In this document: positions 9,553-18,226 of the stretch, one piece after another | Layout of the letters: every line of letters starts with the position of its first letter | Position numbering within the stretch: the stretch's first letter is position 1 | NCBI GenBank assembly: GCA_040752855.1 | Contig: JBFMHP010000019.1 | Coordinates: forward strand, 248,001-312,000 | Length of the DNA: 64,000 nucleotides | Reading direction: 5' to 3' | Origin: JBFMHP01 sp040752855 | Lineage (GTDB): Bacteria; Pseudomonadota; Gammaproteobacteria; RBG-16-57-12 | The notes under the pieces: generated by a model | The model's input: the letters and a program-made list of their open reading frames with translations, nothing else | Told to the model about the DNA's origin: nothing | Database searches by the model: none | Position numbers and translations under genes: made by a program

Positions 9553-10628
9553 GCGCTTGCCCCTTTCATGCGTGACTGCTGCAGTTTACGCAGGCGCTTG
9601 AGCATGATCAGACAGAGGATGGCGGCCAAGGCGAGCACCAGGAAGAACAGATATTTGGGCATGACGTCCCACCACCAGTCGAAGAATTTGGTGTAGATGA
9701 AGATCACGAAAAAGGTGACACCAGTGTTGACCACGTGGCCCCAGCCGCGGCGTATGCCGTGCCAGATAAAGGCGGCGCTGAGACCAAAGCCGATCAGTTG
9801 GTAGCCGCCTTCGATGATGTCCGGGTCGATGTTCAGGTAACTGCCATAGCCCCAGTGGGCCAACACCAGCACGGGCAGCAACAGGGTGACAATGCCGAAC
9901 ACCCGATAGGACAAGGCAAAGCCGCTGTAGCGCTGGTGGTTGATGAATTGCGGCAGTAAGTACAACAGCAGCGCTATGGGGAAAAAATTTTCCGGCCGCT
10001 GCCCGAAGTGTATCCAGTACAACCCACTCCAGGTGCCGACACGGGCGGAGACAAAGGCGATGAGGCAGAGCACAGCAGCGACCTGTAACAGACGCACGTC
10101 GTAGGCATAGGCGAGCAACAGCGCCAGCGCGGCCCAGGGTAACAGGGCGTTGTCGGTGGGAGTGATGTTGAAGATCTGGCCGAACATGGCGATGTTGAGC
10201 ACAAAGCAGGCAAAGGCGACCAGACCGATGAGCTTGGTGAAATAGCCCGAGGCATCCTTGCCGGCAACGATGACGGTCGCGACAAAACTAATCAGCGATG
10301 CACTGATGAGTATAGTGACCTGGCTGGTGGTGCCGAGTGTTCCCCAGAATTGATAGAAGAGAAAGAACACGCTGGCGGCCAGTGCCACCGCGCCAAGAAA
10401 CGAGGCGATGCGCATACCGAGCGAGAGTTGCTTTTCCTGCTGGGTGCTGTCTACATCGAAGGTGCTGCGCAGTTCCTGGTGAAGTTTCTGGTGATAGCGG
10501 TGGACAGCCTGCTGCTGTTCGCTACTGAGCTTGAGCACATTGTCGCGCTCCAGTTCGGCGAGTTCGTTAGTGAAGGCATGGATCTGATCGATGCGCTGCT
10601 GGGCGCCGGTTTTGGTGGGAGCTTTCAT
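9549..10628 (-). CDS. DUF2157-like polytopic membrane protein
   Basis: The 359-residue protein starts with a soluble helical region (residues 1-85, rich in Glu and Gln: LAELERDNVLKLSSEQQQAV). About ten hydrophobic helices follow from residue 88 onward, including a WDVMPKYLFFLVLALAAILCL segment near the end. The soluble helical head and stack of helices match DUF2157-type proteins. It lies directly upstream of the single-anchor partner gene, with a 4-base overlap. No biochemical role is evident. Confidence 0.6.
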   Translation of the reverse strand: MKAPTKTGAQQRIDQIHAFTNELAELERDNVLKLSSEQQQAVHRYHQKLHQELRSTFDVDSTQQEKQLSLGMRIASFLGAVALAASVFFLFYQFWGTLGTTSQVTILISASLISFVATVIVAGKDASGYFTKLIGLVAFACFVLNIAMFGQIFNITPTDNALLPWAALALLLAYAYDVRLLQVAAVLCLIAFVSARVGTWSGLYWIHFGQRPENFFPIALLLYLLPQFINHQRYSGFALSYRVFGIVTLLLPVLVLAHWGYGSYLNIDPDIIEGGYQLIGFGLSAAFIWHGIRRGWGHVVNTGVTFFVIFIYTKFFDWWWDVMPKYLFFLVLALAAILCLIMLKRLRKLQQSRMKGASA

Positions 10629-10816
10629 GCGGGCTGCGCCATGCGGGTTGCGCTAACAAAATATAGACGCGCAGTCATGTCACGCATCTGCCCGGCGTGC
10701 TGTGCTCTAAGATTCAGAACATCCCGGTTTACAGTGGTACTAGATTTATCCATCTTCAAACTCTTACACAATAATGGGTGTAGATGTTCTTAAAAGGGAT
10801 CAGGAGGTTGATAAAG

Positions 10817-12331
10817 TCAGGACGTACCACCACTGCTAAGCCCCCTTTCTTGGCCGGCACCTAGATCCCCAAGGATTTCCCTAAACTGTTCCAAAGCTGC
10901 TTCCAAATCCTCCACAATCTCCGCCGCAATCACATCAGGCGCGGGCAGATTGTCGGAATCAGTCAACGATTCATCTTTGAGCCAGAAGATGTCGAGGCTG
11001 GCCTTGTCGCGGTTGATCAGTTCATCATAGCTGTAGGCGCGCCAGCGCCCTTCCGGCTTTTTCTCTGACCAAGTGGCCTTGCGGCTGTGGCGATTCTCGA
11101 CGTTGTAGCACTGCACAAATTCATCGAGGTCCGTTCGCTTCAAGGGATTGGTCTTGAGCGTGAAGTGCATGTTGGTGCGCAGGTCGTAGATCCAGAGCTT
11201 TTTGGTCCAGGGCGTCTCGCTGGCGGGCTTTTTGTCGAAGAACAGCACGTTCGCCTTCACGCCCTGGGCGTAAAACAGGCCGGTGGGCAGGCGCAGCAGG
11301 GTGTGGACGTCGCACTCGTGCAGGAGTTTGCGGCGGATGGTTTCGCCGGCGCCGCCTTCGAAGAGCACGTTGTCGGGCACGACCACGGCGGCGCGACCAT
11401 TTTGCTTGAGCAGGGTTTTGACGTGCTGGACGAAGTTGAGCTGTTTGTTCGAGGTGCTGGTCCAAAAGTCGCCGCGCTCGACGATGTCGCGCTCTTTGCT
11501 GACCTTGCCCTCCTCACCAACGATGGTGGTGCTGCTCTTTTTGCCGAAAGGCGGGTTGGTGAGCACCAAGTCGAAGCGGTCGCCGGGGTCGGCGGCCAGC
11601 GAGTCGGAGACCACAATCGGCTCGAAGTCCTGGCTGCCGATGCCGTGCAGCAGCATGTTCATCGCGCACAGCCGTGCCGTGGCCTGCACCAGTTCCCAGC
11701 CCTTGAAGGTTTCTTCCTTGAGTTTGGTCTTCTGCGGCTTGGTCATGTTGGGGTTGTGCTTCACCACATAGTCGTGCGCCGCGAGCAGAAAGCCGCCGGT
11801 GCCGCAGGCCGGGTCACTCACGGTCTCGCCGGGCTTCGGGGCCATGACATCCACAATCGCCTGAATCAGCGGGCGCGGGGTGAAGTACTGGCCGGCGCCG
11901 GACTTGGTGTCCTGCGCGTTCTTCTCCAGCAGGCCTTCGTAGGCATCGCCCTTCACGTCGGCGCTCATCGACACCCACTGCTCCTTGTCGATGAGATCGA
12001 CCACCAGCCGCCGCAGTTTGGCGGGGTCCTGGAACTTGTTCTGCGACTTATTGAAGATCAGCCCGAGCAGGCCCTTCTGGTTGCCCAGCGCCTCAAGCGT
12101 GTGGCGGTAGTGATCGAACAGCTCATCGCCATCGCGTTTGATCAGCTCAGGCCAGGACCACTTCTTGGGTACTGGGCTCTCCTGATAGTACGGCGCCTTA
12201 GTGCGCTCGTCGGACATTTTAAGAAACAGCATATAAGTGAGCTGCTCGACGTAGTCGCCATACGACATGCCGTCGTCACGCAGGACATTGCAGTAGTTCC
12301 AGAGTTTTTGGACGATGCTCGATGTATTCAT
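10817..12331 (-). CDS. hsdM: Type I restriction-modification methyltransferase subunit HsdM
   Basis: HsdM transfers methyl groups from S-adenosylmethionine to adenine and forms the core of a type I restriction enzyme with HsdS and HsdR. The 504-residue product shows the SAM-binding motif DPACGTGGFL near residue 165 and the catalytic NPPF motif (FDLVLTNPPFGKK) near 260. The N-terminal helical part (LWNYCNVLRDDGMSYGDYVEQLTYMLFLKM) is typical of HsdM. It is the last gene of the locus, which is read hsdR, accessory genes, hsdS, OLD-like ATPase, hsdM. The length is normal and no disruption is seen. Confidence 0.95.
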   Translation of the reverse strand: MNTSSIVQKLWNYCNVLRDDGMSYGDYVEQLTYMLFLKMSDERTKAPYYQESPVPKKWSWPELIKRDGDELFDHYRHTLEALGNQKGLLGLIFNKSQNKFQDPAKLRRLVVDLIDKEQWVSMSADVKGDAYEGLLEKNAQDTKSGAGQYFTPRPLIQAIVDVMAPKPGETVSDPACGTGGFLLAAHDYVVKHNPNMTKPQKTKLKEETFKGWELVQATARLCAMNMLLHGIGSQDFEPIVVSDSLAADPGDRFDLVLTNPPFGKKSSTTIVGEEGKVSKERDIVERGDFWTSTSNKQLNFVQHVKTLLKQNGRAAVVVPDNVLFEGGAGETIRRKLLHECDVHTLLRLPTGLFYAQGVKANVLFFDKKPASETPWTKKLWIYDLRTNMHFTLKTNPLKRTDLDEFVQCYNVENRHSRKATWSEKKPEGRWRAYSYDELINRDKASLDIFWLKDESLTDSDNLPAPDVIAAEIVEDLEAALEQFREILGDLGAGQERGLSSGGTS

Positions 12332-12349
12332 TTCAATCTCTGATTTATA

Positions 12350-13879
12350 TCAGTGGTGTTGGTCAAGATTGAGGTCTGTTCGCTTTGCGTTTAGCCAAAA
12401 TCTAACAAGGCGTGTGTAGCGCTTCCAACCTTCCGCCTTAGAAGCCAGCGAAACAATCTTGGAAAGGGCAACCTCTCGCGACTCCCCCGTATGCTCAACT
12501 ATCTTCCCAACAAACCCATGGCGTTCAGGTACATTTACTACACCATGAGCGATCTCAAGTAGATCTTTAGATTCGTCATCCAATCCTTCGCCGGTTAAGT
12601 CATGCAAAAAGGCATGAAGTACTTGTTCCGGGGACTTTTTTACGTCCGGCCAGAGCGGCCTCACTAATGCCATAAGCCGCTTGCGTTGCTCATCATGGAC
12701 TGGACCGTTTCCCGTGCAGCTTTTACAAGTTTGGCCAATTCTTTCTGCTCGCGAAGATAAGACATCTCCATCAAGAACAATCAATGTGTTCTCAATGGGA
12801 TATCCCGAGAGAACCATTCCAGCACCAAGTGTGAATGCATTTACAGCGGGGCCGTAATGTCCAATGTTCGTGTAGGGACGGATGCGAAGTTCTCTGGCCA
12901 CTTGCGAGATGATCGCTTCGGACACATCGTCCTCTGCGAAAACTGAAATTGGCTTTTCCTGAGTGCCAGTAATGTGACGCAACGCCGCGTGAGAGTACCC
13001 ACTCCATACCAACGTCTTCGTTGGGGCGCGGTGCAGAGTCATTACCGACATCTGGTCGTACATCTTTGCTACTGGCGGGAAGTGGGTAGTAAAAATCAGC
13101 TGTTTCTTCTTGTCCTTGCAGTGTTCGCCTAGCTTTACGAGAAGGCGCTGAAGGGCATCCTGGTGAAGGAATAGATCAATCTCATCAACGAGAATTAGGG
13201 CGTAGTCGGGAGAATTTATAACTGCATCCAAAATGCGGAACACGCGCTGCTCACCCGAGCTCATCGACAGGGCTGGATAAGTCAACGCTCCAACACTCAC
13301 CCCAATGGATCGACGCTTACCGTATTGATATTCCACGCTGTGATATTGATCGTATTTCTGATTCAGGATCTGCCCAGCGGTCTCACGAATCATCTGATCG
13401 GATTGCCCGATCAGGTTCGTCTTCTGATAGTGAATCATGGAATTTAAGGTAATCGTCTCAACCTCTGGAACAGAGTCCCGAATCATCAGGAAGCGAGTGT
13501 ACCGAGGTGGCCTCTTTTCATAGCGAGGCATCCATCTGTCCTGGGCCTTTGTGTATCTCTGTGTAAAAGATTCAGGCGGCGTTGCACCAAGTCTATGGCT
13601 GTATTGGACTGTAAAATCACTTCCACGCCAAAGTGAGTCAGTATTTGGTTTGAGGAACTGTGGAAATTTATAGCTCGGGGCATTTAGATCGGGTGGGCTA
13701 AATGCACAGGCAAGCGCATGAAGAACGGTTGTCTTGCCACTGCAGTTCGCTCCCATGATTGCCGTTAGTGGGGTCTTAGTAAAATCAAGCTCCACATCCT
13801 TCAAGTTCTTGAGTGTTGCGACCTGAAGCTTCTCAAGCTTCTGTTGGCTTGGCTTAATTGGTTGATTCCCTGGCGGCAT
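12350..13879 (-). CDS. OLD-like AAA ATPase with TOPRIM-like C-terminal region
   Basis: The 509-residue protein has an ABC/SMC-type ATPase head. The Walker A motif is GANCSGKTT (near residue 44), a signature-like LSMSSGEQRVFRILDA lies near 210, Walker B is ALILVDEIDLFLH near 230, and the switch region is IFTTHFPPV near 260. After residue 310 the patterns VFAEDDVSEAII and TLIVLDGDV resemble the acidic E...DxD motifs of TOPRIM nucleases in OLD-family proteins. A CKSC pair near residue 385 may bind metal. The gene is 18 bases from hsdS and hsdM on either side, so it is part of the restriction operon. A phage-defence role is inferred from family and context. Confidence 0.7.
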   Translation of the reverse strand: MPPGNQPIKPSQQKLEKLQVATLKNLKDVELDFTKTPLTAIMGANCSGKTTVLHALACAFSPPDLNAPSYKFPQFLKPNTDSLWRGSDFTVQYSHRLGATPPESFTQRYTKAQDRWMPRYEKRPPRYTRFLMIRDSVPEVETITLNSMIHYQKTNLIGQSDQMIRETAGQILNQKYDQYHSVEYQYGKRRSIGVSVGALTYPALSMSSGEQRVFRILDAVINSPDYALILVDEIDLFLHQDALQRLLVKLGEHCKDKKKQLIFTTHFPPVAKMYDQMSVMTLHRAPTKTLVWSGYSHAALRHITGTQEKPISVFAEDDVSEAIISQVARELRIRPYTNIGHYGPAVNAFTLGAGMVLSGYPIENTLIVLDGDVLSSRAERIGQTCKSCTGNGPVHDEQRKRLMALVRPLWPDVKKSPEQVLHAFLHDLTGEGLDDESKDLLEIAHGVVNVPERHGFVGKIVEHTGESREVALSKIVSLASKAEGWKRYTRLVRFWLNAKRTDLNLDQHH

Positions 13880-13897
13880 ATTCAGGCTTTGTAAAGG

Positions 13898-15370
13898 TTA
13901 TGGGCAATTTGGAACTGGGTGGTATTGAGACGAAATACTTCCAGAAAATGCGTGACCTAGGATGGACTGTCGCAGGTGCTCGGCGCGCTGGAGGTTGGCG
14001 TCCACCTGGGCTTCGGTTTCGCGCAGGATAGTGAGGCGGCGGTCAACTTCGGCGACGATGCGGTCTTGTTCGCCACGAGGTGGCAACGAAAGTGGCATCT
14101 CACGAATATCCTCAAGACTAAAATTCGCCCGTGCAACATCGACCTTCTCAGCGTGGATTCGACGCTGGGTCTGAGCTGACAGCAAATACAACAGAACAAA
14201 CTCATTGATCACGCCGGATTCGAGAAGCCGAATAACCGCGACAGCCTGGTTGACATTTCCACCTTCGACAGTGCTAGGCGCAATCGCTGCGCGTCCTATT
14301 GATGCCCCGACAATGTTCAGTAGGACATCGCCTTCCCGGAGCACCGATTTCTTTTCAACTGCGTTGAATCCTGGTGGCAAAAAAGCAATGTCGGATAGAT
14401 CGGTTACACCCCACCCTACGTTTTGACTTCTAACAAACGGGATACCCCTCTCGCTGTATTCAAACCCCTGCCAATTCGGCGACGAGCCCTTTGTTATCCG
14501 TTCGGTAACTTGATCGAATTTTGCCCACGCCCACCCTTCCGGCAATTCGGGCAGGTCGGTGGTGTCGGGCGCGGCCGGTTGTTTGTATTTGCCCTTGCCT
14601 TTCCACTGGCTGCGGCGGGTTTCGAGGATGCGTTGCAGGAGTTGCTCGCCGGTTTCGTAGCCTGCCCCCTCTCCCCCGCCCTCTCCCGCGAGGGGAGAGG
14701 GAGTTCGTTTGCGGGCGAGGTCGGCTTCGGTTTCGACGAGGCGGCCTTCGACGGCGGCTTTGAGGACGGCGGCTTTGTAGCGCTTGAGGTTGGCCTTGAC
14801 GCGCTTGAGGTTGGCGACGGCTTCGTCGAGGCGGGAGAATTGTTTTTCGATTTCCGCGACGATGCGTTTTTGTTGGTCGAGGGGGGCGATGGGAATCTCG
14901 AAACGGTGCAGAGCCGCCGTCTCGATACTGGCGACGGTGGTCCCCTGCTTTGAGCAGGTATTCAGTATCTCGCGCGCAAAGCAGCGAAGAGCCCATGCTA
15001 TGTACTCGGGCAATACCCCGACTTTTGGCGTTACGGCCTTCAAATCTTGATTGACCGTTACTGGCACGGCGGTGACCGCCACAGGAAGCGTGTGACTCAA
15101 AATCCCGCTTCGTGTAACGACTAACACGGAACCAGCAGGTATTAGCTTCGCGGTTGATGCTTCAACAGCGGCATTGGTTATGTGGTCCTCGCTGTCGGTG
15201 ATGCATTCCGTCTTCATGTCCTTGGGCGAAACCCAAGGAATCTTTCCATTCGTCCAAAACTCCGGCTTTGCTTTCGACGGCGTACCACCGCCCGACCAAT
15301 CGCCGAGTTCTTTAAGTGGCATTAGCTGCCAAGTATCCGGGATATCGCGACGTTCAATTACTGCACTCAT
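13898..15370 (-). CDS. hsdS: Type I restriction specificity subunit HsdS
   Basis: HsdS sets the DNA target of the type I enzyme. The 490-residue protein has two target-recognition domains: residues ~10-170, opening PDTWQLMPLKELGDWSGGGTPS, and ~275-430, opening LPEGWAWAKFDQVTERITKGSS. They are separated by a helical spacer (EIEKQFSRLDEAVANLKRVKANLKRYKAAVLKAA-type), and a second coiled spacer closes the protein. The spacer carries an in-frame repeat-derived insert (TPSPLAGEGGGEGAG, bases 14663-14708). The ATG lies just after a decayed copy of the hsdR 3' end (15368-15430), which suggests hsdR once overlapped hsdS directly. Confidence 0.93.
   Translation of the reverse strand: MSAVIERRDIPDTWQLMPLKELGDWSGGGTPSKAKPEFWTNGKIPWVSPKDMKTECITDSEDHITNAAVEASTAKLIPAGSVLVVTRSGILSHTLPVAVTAVPVTVNQDLKAVTPKVGVLPEYIAWALRCFAREILNTCSKQGTTVASIETAALHRFEIPIAPLDQQKRIVAEIEKQFSRLDEAVANLKRVKANLKRYKAAVLKAAVEGRLVETEADLARKRTPSPLAGEGGGEGAGYETGEQLLQRILETRRSQWKGKGKYKQPAAPDTTDLPELPEGWAWAKFDQVTERITKGSSPNWQGFEYSERGIPFVRSQNVGWGVTDLSDIAFLPPGFNAVEKKSVLREGDVLLNIVGASIGRAAIAPSTVEGGNVNQAVAVIRLLESGVINEFVLLYLLSAQTQRRIHAEKVDVARANFSLEDIREMPLSLPPRGEQDRIVAEVDRRLTILRETEAQVDANLQRAEHLRQSILGHAFSGSISSQYHPVPNCP
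14663..14708. repeat. CTCTCCC/GGGAGAGG palindromic repeat inside hsdS
   Basis: The palindromic block (CCCTCTCCCGCGAGGGGAGAGG core) resembles the cores of the intergenic MITE-like elements. It is translated as the Pro/Gly/Glu-rich linker TPSPLAGEGGGEGAG between conserved parts of HsdS without breaking the frame. Confidence 0.7.
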
Positions 15371-15430
15371 GCGGCTAGCGCTCGTTCAACTCTTCAATGA
15401 TCGCATTCAGCTTCTCGCCGAACAGTCGAT
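15368..15430 (-). pseudogene. Remnant of hsdR 3' end (copy D)
   Basis: On the minus strand this reads KAHRLFGEKLNAIIEELNER followed by TAG. It matches the C-terminal tail carried by the copies at 16.6 and 17.9 kb (KVHQLFGDKLNAIIEELNETL.A). Relative to those, a one-base loss shifts the last residues, but the GCCGCATGA junction is kept and its ATG is the hsdS start. This is probably the ancestral hsdR-hsdS junction. Confidence 0.65.
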
Positions 15431-15605
15431 GTGCTTTTGCCCGGCCCGCCGTATAACGAGTTGCCGCCCATGGCGAGGCAGTCGCGGGTCGGGCAGGGCC
15501 ATTTCATAAGCTCGGCAGTATAACCCATGGCAGCGGCATCTTGCCGCTGTGTTAAGCGGCGGGACGCCGCTTCTACGGAGAATGTGGGATGCTGTGGGGC
15601 GCCTC
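15431..15605. repeat. Short hairpin repeats downstream of the RhuM-Fic gene
   Basis: Bases about 15527-15590 hold two small inverted repeats (GCGGCATCTTGCCGC and GCGGCGGGACGCCGC). The remainder has no recognisable gene. The ORFs that cross it are short and not family-like. Confidence 0.4.
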
Positions 15606-16616
15606 TCATTCGGGGTCTCCTTCTAGCAGGTTCGGGATCAGTCGGATCAGCAGGTTTTGCGCTGGGTCGCTTTCGGCGACGAGCAAGGCGACCGCAACCA
15701 GGGCATTATCGCTGAAGCGCGGCGTGCCGTGGGGTTTGGTCAGTAAGCCGTTGTGATCAAGATACAGCAGAAACAGGAAGCTGCCGATGCGTTTGTTGCC
15801 GTCTGAGAACGGGTAATCCTTGATGACGAAATATATTAGATGCGCGGCGCGGGCCTCGACACTTGGGTAGTGCGCTTCGCCGCCGAAGGTTTGTTCGATG
15901 GACCCGAGTATGCCTTCTAGCGCGCTGCCCCGCTCTTGCCCGAACAGCGCCGTGGCCTCGCCCTTTGCCATCAAGGCTTGCTTGAGTCCGGAAATGGCTC
16001 GGCGACTTTCGTCTGGTGGCAGGCCTGCCGCGGGGTGGGTTGGATGCGACGGGGATTCCGGCAGGCAGTTTTCGTCGTACTGCAACAGCAAGCGCCAGGC
16101 GCGGGCATAGCGCATGACCACGTCCAACACCGCGCGGCCCTGGTCGTTGACCAGTTCGTGGACGGAAAGCGTGCGCGCCAGCAGGCGCACGGCCTGCTCT
16201 ATTTCGGTAAGACCTTTTTCCCGCAGGCGGCGTTCGTTGAGGGTGTAACCCTGGACGAGATGGTCCCGGAGGGTGCGGGTGGCCCAGATGCGGAATTGGG
16301 TGCCGCGTTTGGAGTTGACCCGGTAGCCGACGGAGAGGATGGCGTCGAGGTCGAAGTATTCGACCTGGTAGGTCTTTCCGTCGGCGGCAGTTGTTGCATT
16401 TTTTGCAACAACTGCCTTCCGGTCTAATTCCCCGGCAGCGAAGATGTTCCGCAAGTGGCGGGAAATCACGGATTTATCCCTGCCGAACAGCTCGGCCATC
16501 TGGGTCAGGGACAACCAGACCGTGCCCTGTTCCAGGCGCACGTCCAAGCGAATCTGGCCGTCCGGGGCTCGGAACAGCGCGACTTCTCCACCGGGTTGGG
16601 GGTTGTTCCGGGTCAT
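15606..16616 (-). CDS. RhuM-Fic/Doc fusion protein
   Basis: The 336-residue protein has an N-terminal RhuM-type DNA-binding part, residues 10-130 (VWLSLTQMAELFGRDKSVISRHLRNIF then FDLDAILSVGYRVNSKRGTQFRIWAT). The C-terminal part is Fic/Doc-like, residues 205-336. The core Fic-type motif reads DYPFSDGNKRIGSF at 267-280, with Tyr268 where many Fic/Doc proteins have the catalytic His. Fic/Doc proteins modify target proteins with nucleotides or phosphate. A linker at ~181-205 is rich in Pro, Ser and His. The ATG overlaps the stop of a duplicated hsdR tail (ATGA), so it is read as part of the restriction operon. Confidence 0.8.
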   Translation of the reverse strand: MTRNNPQPGGEVALFRAPDGQIRLDVRLEQGTVWLSLTQMAELFGRDKSVISRHLRNIFAAGELDRKAVVAKNATTAADGKTYQVEYFDLDAILSVGYRVNSKRGTQFRIWATRTLRDHLVQGYTLNERRLREKGLTEIEQAVRLLARTLSVHELVNDQGRAVLDVVMRYARAWRLLLQYDENCLPESPSHPTHPAAGLPPDESRRAISGLKQALMAKGEATALFGQERGSALEGILGSIEQTFGGEAHYPSVEARAAHLIYFVIKDYPFSDGNKRIGSFLFLLYLDHNGLLTKPHGTPRFSDNALVAVALLVAESDPAQNLLIRLIPNLLEGDPE

Positions 16617-16867
16617 GCGGCCAAGGTCTCGTTCAATTCATCTATGATTGCGTTCAGCTTGTCGCCGAACAGTTGATGCACTTTGCCGAGGCCGCCGTGT
16701 TGTGAGGACGGTGCGTATTGACTCGCACCAGCCCTGGCGCTCGCCGCTGCGCGGCGCACTAAAGTGCGTCCAAATTCGATCCAGTCAAATTTGTCGAAGT
16801 CGGTCGCTCCCGGCATCCATGCCTCGCGCGACACAAGTACATCCTGTACGTCTGTTTGAGTGCTCAT
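16613..16867 (-). pseudogene. Duplicated hsdR 3' end with inserted segment (copy C)
   Basis: The 84-residue frame ends YAPSSQHGGLGKVHQLFGDK..ELNETLAA, which is the HsdR C-terminal tail. Its first ~45 residues (MSTQTDVQDVLVSREAWMPG...) come from a segment shared at near-identity with copy B but absent from the intact hsdR. The segment contains the DNA palindrome CGCACTTTAGTGCG. The stop forms an ATGA overlap with the RhuM-Fic start. It is not a stand-alone gene family I recognise and is best read as a hsdR fragment keeping translational coupling. Confidence 0.6.
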
Positions 16868-16912
16868 GCCGCCAACGTCTCGTTAATTCTTCAGTAATCT
16901 TGTTTATCTTGA
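16864..16912 (-). pseudogene. Remnant of hsdR 3' end (copy E)
   Basis: The minus-strand DNA AAGATAAACAAGATTACTGAA... through GAGACGTTGGCGGCATGA matches the tail KLNAIIEELNETLAA-stop, with a one-base deletion. Its ATGA supplies the ATG of the copy C frame at 16867. Confidence 0.5.
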
Positions 16913-16952
16913 TTGGTGGTTACGCCCTTCGGGCTGACCCCGCCAACATTGC

Positions 16953-17243
16953 TCAGGTTCTTTGCTTCCAGTATCCCGGCGCCCGTCTCAGGTGAATCAC
17001 GGCGATGATCTCGATCATATCGGATCGCATCCGATAGATGATCCCGTAGGGAAAATGCGCCACCCGGCACTTGCGTATATCGCCTTCGACTTGGCGATAG
17101 GCGTGGGGATGACGCTGGATGCGGTGCAGCGACTCTTCGAGGTCGTCCAGAAAACGCTGTGCAAGGCTAGGCTGTTTATCGTTGTAGAAGGCAGCGGCTG
17201 CGTCAGCCTCCGCCCTGGCTTCTCCATGCCAGCGTATCTTCAT
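16953..17243 (-). CDS. RelE/ParE family toxin
   Basis: The 96-residue product matches ParE/RelE toxins. It has the opening helix-forming region WHGEARAEADAAAAFYNDKQPSLAQRF, the loop HPHAYRQVEGDIRKCRVAHFPYGIIYR with the typical R-x-x-x-x-x-FPYxIxYR signature, and an ending strand IEIIAVIHLRRAPGYW. Such toxins inhibit gyrase or cleave ribosome-bound mRNA; which one cannot be told here. It overlaps the upstream antitoxin by four bases, the usual toxin-antitoxin arrangement. Confidence 0.88.
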   Translation of the reverse strand: MKIRWHGEARAEADAAAAFYNDKQPSLAQRFLDDLEESLHRIQRHPHAYRQVEGDIRKCRVAHFPYGIIYRMRSDMIEIIAVIHLRRAPGYWKQRT

Positions 17244-17479
17244 CGCGTGTACTTTCCTCGCAACTCGTTAATGACCACGGCACTGTCATGTAACGGCGCC
17301 TTGCCGCTGTCGATATCTGCGCAGCGACGGCGGATTTCCTCCAGCCACTCCTGCGAAACGGCGAAGTCCGGGTCAAGGTCCAGGCTCTCAAGCAGCGTTT
17401 CCGCGACAAACGCGCGAGCAGCGGGCTCTAGCTGCATAGCCTCATCGAGAATCTTCTTGGGATCGGGCTTGGCGGGCAT
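17240..17479 (-). CDS. Addiction-module antitoxin
   Basis: The 79-residue acidic protein (KKILDEAMQLEPAARAFVAE, then LLESLD and WLEEIRRRCADIDSGKA) matches the small addiction-module component family that partners ParE-like toxins. It precedes the toxin and overlaps it by four bases. An AGGAGG-like site (complement of CTTACCTCCTT) sits just before its ATG. It is expected to bind and neutralise the toxin and to repress the pair. Confidence 0.82.
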   Translation of the reverse strand: MPAKPDPKKILDEAMQLEPAARAFVAETLLESLDLDPDFAVSQEWLEEIRRRCADIDSGKAPLHDSAVVINELRGKYTR

Positions 17480-17522
17480 GCTTACCTCCTTCGGGTAACC
17501 GGAGCAATGTTCATAGGTTCAA

Positions 17523-17906
17523 TTATGTACGCCGGGTCTCGGCCAAACAACCGGTAAGTAACATGCCGGGGGCGCGACGTGTCGGATGCGCCGGCGATTC
17601 GGGCATGCGATTCTCGTCGTATTGCACAGCACGCGCCAGGAGCGGGCATACCCGGCGGTTTCCCTCTTGCCGAACCGTCAAGGAATCCTTGACAGTTCCG
17701 GCGCGCTCTAACTCGTGCTCTTCGTAAATGTTCTGGATGTGGAGACTGACATTCTGCTTTGTGGTCTGAAACAGCTCCGACATTTGCGCCTGAGTCAGCC
17801 AGACCGTTTCGTCCTGAAACCGCACCTCGATCCGTGTCTTTCCATCCTCGGTTTGGTAGAGGATGAATTCGCCGGTGGATTCGTTGTTGTCGTTGTTCGT
17901 GGTCAT
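17523..17906 (-). pseudogene. Decayed RhuM-like gene
   Basis: Residues 1-75 of this 127-residue frame match RhuM N-termini (EVRFQDETVWLTQAQMSELF, QTTKQNVSLHIQNIYEEHEL). After VRQEGNRRV the sequence jumps to CPLLARAVQYDENRMPESPAHPT. That corresponds to a point about 90 residues further on in the RhuM-Fic protein (YARAWRLLLQYDEN), reached through a frame change. An internal deletion plus a one-base shift therefore inactivated the gene. Its ATG again overlaps a hsdR-tail stop (ATGA). Confidence 0.75.
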
Positions 17907-18226
17907 GCCACCAATGTCTCGTTCAGCTCTTCAATGATCGCATTCAGCTTATCGCCGAAGAGCTGATGCACCTTGCCGAGCCCTCCGTGTTGCGAGAACG
18001 GGGCGTATTGACTCGCACCATCCTTGGCGCTCGCCGCTGCGCGGCGCACTAAAGTGCGTCCAAATTCGATCCAGTCGAATTTGTCGAAGTCGGTCGCTCC
18101 CGGCATCCATGCCTCGCGCGACACTAGTACATCCTGTACGTTGTCCGGTTCGATGCCCAGATTGGTGGCGATGTGGTCGCGAATCATTTCCACAGCAGCC
18201 GTTCCGCCTGCCCCAATAGGTAGCAC
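17903..18226 (-). pseudogene. Duplicated hsdR 3' end with inserted segment (copy B)
   Basis: From EMIRDHIATNLGIEPDN to ..YAPFSQHGGLGKVHQLFGD this frame follows the HsdR C-terminus, then ends ELNETLVA. Between them about 40 residues (VQDVLVSREAWMPG... to ..KDGASQ) are inserted, nearly identical in DNA to copy C. Homology to hsdR begins around 18190, inside the last codons of the ATPase gene. The stop overlaps the decayed RhuM start (ATGA). Confidence 0.65.

Noticed and set aside
11087..12343. 418-residue plus-strand ORF opposite hsdM
   Set aside because: It lies wholly antisense to a clear HsdM gene, has Val/Gly/Ala-rich low-complexity sequence and no family-like motif.
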